Assembly: GCF_029255125.1 (NCBI RefSeq)
Contig: NZ_JAPUVR010000107.1
Span: forward strand, 1 to 47,764
DNA length: 47,764 nt
DNA from: Accumulibacter sp.
Lineage (GTDB): Bacteria; Pseudomonadota; Gammaproteobacteria; Burkholderiales; Rhodocyclaceae
Direction: 5' to 3'
The translations under genes were made by a program, and so were the position numbers. Shown piece after piece: positions 47,648 to 47,764 of the stretch. A model generated the notes under the pieces. That model was not told the DNA's origin. It searched no databases and saw only the letters and a program-made list of their open reading frames with translations. Positions within the stretch are counted from its first letter, which is position 1. Every line of letters starts with the position of its first letter.

Positions 47648-47676
47648 TGGACATCGGATGAAGAAGTCTGTATAAA
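47648..47676 (+). promoter_or_regulatory. Sigma-70-type promoter for the right-edge gene
   Basis: TGGACA (47648-47653) and TATAAA (47671-47676) are spaced by 17 bases. Transcription would start around 47683, the ATG itself, so the gene may be leaderless or have a very short leader. Confidence 0.6.
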
Positions 47677-47682
47677 GGGTAG

Positions 47683-47764
47683 ATGGCAGCGGAACTTGAC
47701 GCGTTGCGTGTGCGCCCTATCGAGAAGAGCGAAGAGGTTCGCTATCGGGAGTTGATGGCGCAGC
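47683..47764 (+). CDS. Start of a probable DUF4338/DruA-like gene (5' fragment)
   Basis: An ATG opens MAAELDALRVRPIEKSEEVR, then YRELMAQ, and runs off the right edge. The phrase RVRPI...RYRELMAQ resembles the N-terminus of DUF4338 proteins, a family that includes DruA of the Druantia defence system and many transposon-linked proteins, where it is followed by an HHYLG motif not included here. Its position after a toxin-antitoxin pair fits an accessory region. The assignment is tentative because only 27 residues are visible. Confidence 0.45.
   Translation, partial: MAAELDALRVRPIEKSEEVRYRELMAQ

Overview
The window is a GC-rich, gene-dense chromosomal segment of a betaproteobacterium. The evidence is the gene order car-greA-DUF4149, dapB-bamE next to a divergent fur, a STAS protein before hslVU, a DUF2863 protein in front of the biotin genes, and a Burkholderia/Neisseria-type porin. 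I infer Rhodocyclales. A Pit phosphate carrier paired with a PhoU-like protein and a Hyb-type uptake hydrogenase would suit a 'Candidatus Accumulibacter'-like organism, but no marker in the window proves this.

Layout. 1-9.7 kb (minus strand): carA-carB-greA-DUF4149, a hybrid sensor kinase, and dapB-bamE; fur is divergent. 10.4-12.2 kb: two cell-envelope metallopeptidases. 12.4-14.1 kb: pit plus a DUF47/PhoU-like gene. 14.3-17.5 kb: a SCO copper protein, an RlmI-like methyltransferase and an exported msrB-msrA pair. 17.9-21.0 kb: a duplicated TPR-like/STAS protein with hslV-hslU. 21.1-23.4 kb: a triplicated DUF3395 secreted protein, a universal stress protein and a TerC-family protein. 23.8-26.4 kb: malate synthase A and a divergent LysR regulator. 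26.5-27.7 kb: a small zinc-ribbon-like protein, a 490-base gap with a palindrome, and a DUF456 protein. 27.8-33.7 kb: DUF2863-bioA-bioF-bioH-bioC-bioD, mostly with overlapping ends. 33.9-39.4 kb: small conserved proteins, a porin, a secreted protein, RarD, a second MsrA and a hydrolase. 39.5-46.1 kb: a complete structural and maturation operon for a membrane-bound group 1c [NiFe] hydrogenase (hybO-A-B-C-D, hypC-like, hybE). 46.2-47.8 kb: its control region, then an accessory zone with an orphan YoeB-like toxin gene, a VapBC pair and the start of a probable DUF4338/DruA-like gene.

How the parts work together. The hydrogenase operon carries a sigma-54 promoter (TGGCACG-N4-TTGT). A TTG-N5-CAA palindrome lies about 100 bases upstream of the likely transcription start; this is the site shape known for HupR/HoxA-type activators. 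A second, perfect palindrome follows directly. The hydrogenase would pass electrons from H2 through HybA and HybB to the quinone pool. Methionine-sulfoxide repair is present in both envelope and cytoplasm. The biotin genes supply every step from pimeloyl-ester synthesis to dethiobiotin; bioB is not in the window.

The most notable items are the hydrogenase control region, the terminator-like hairpin in the carA leader, the two internally duplicated proteins of unknown role, and the toxin/mobile edge. I saw no tRNA, rRNA, CRISPR array or complete insertion sequence.
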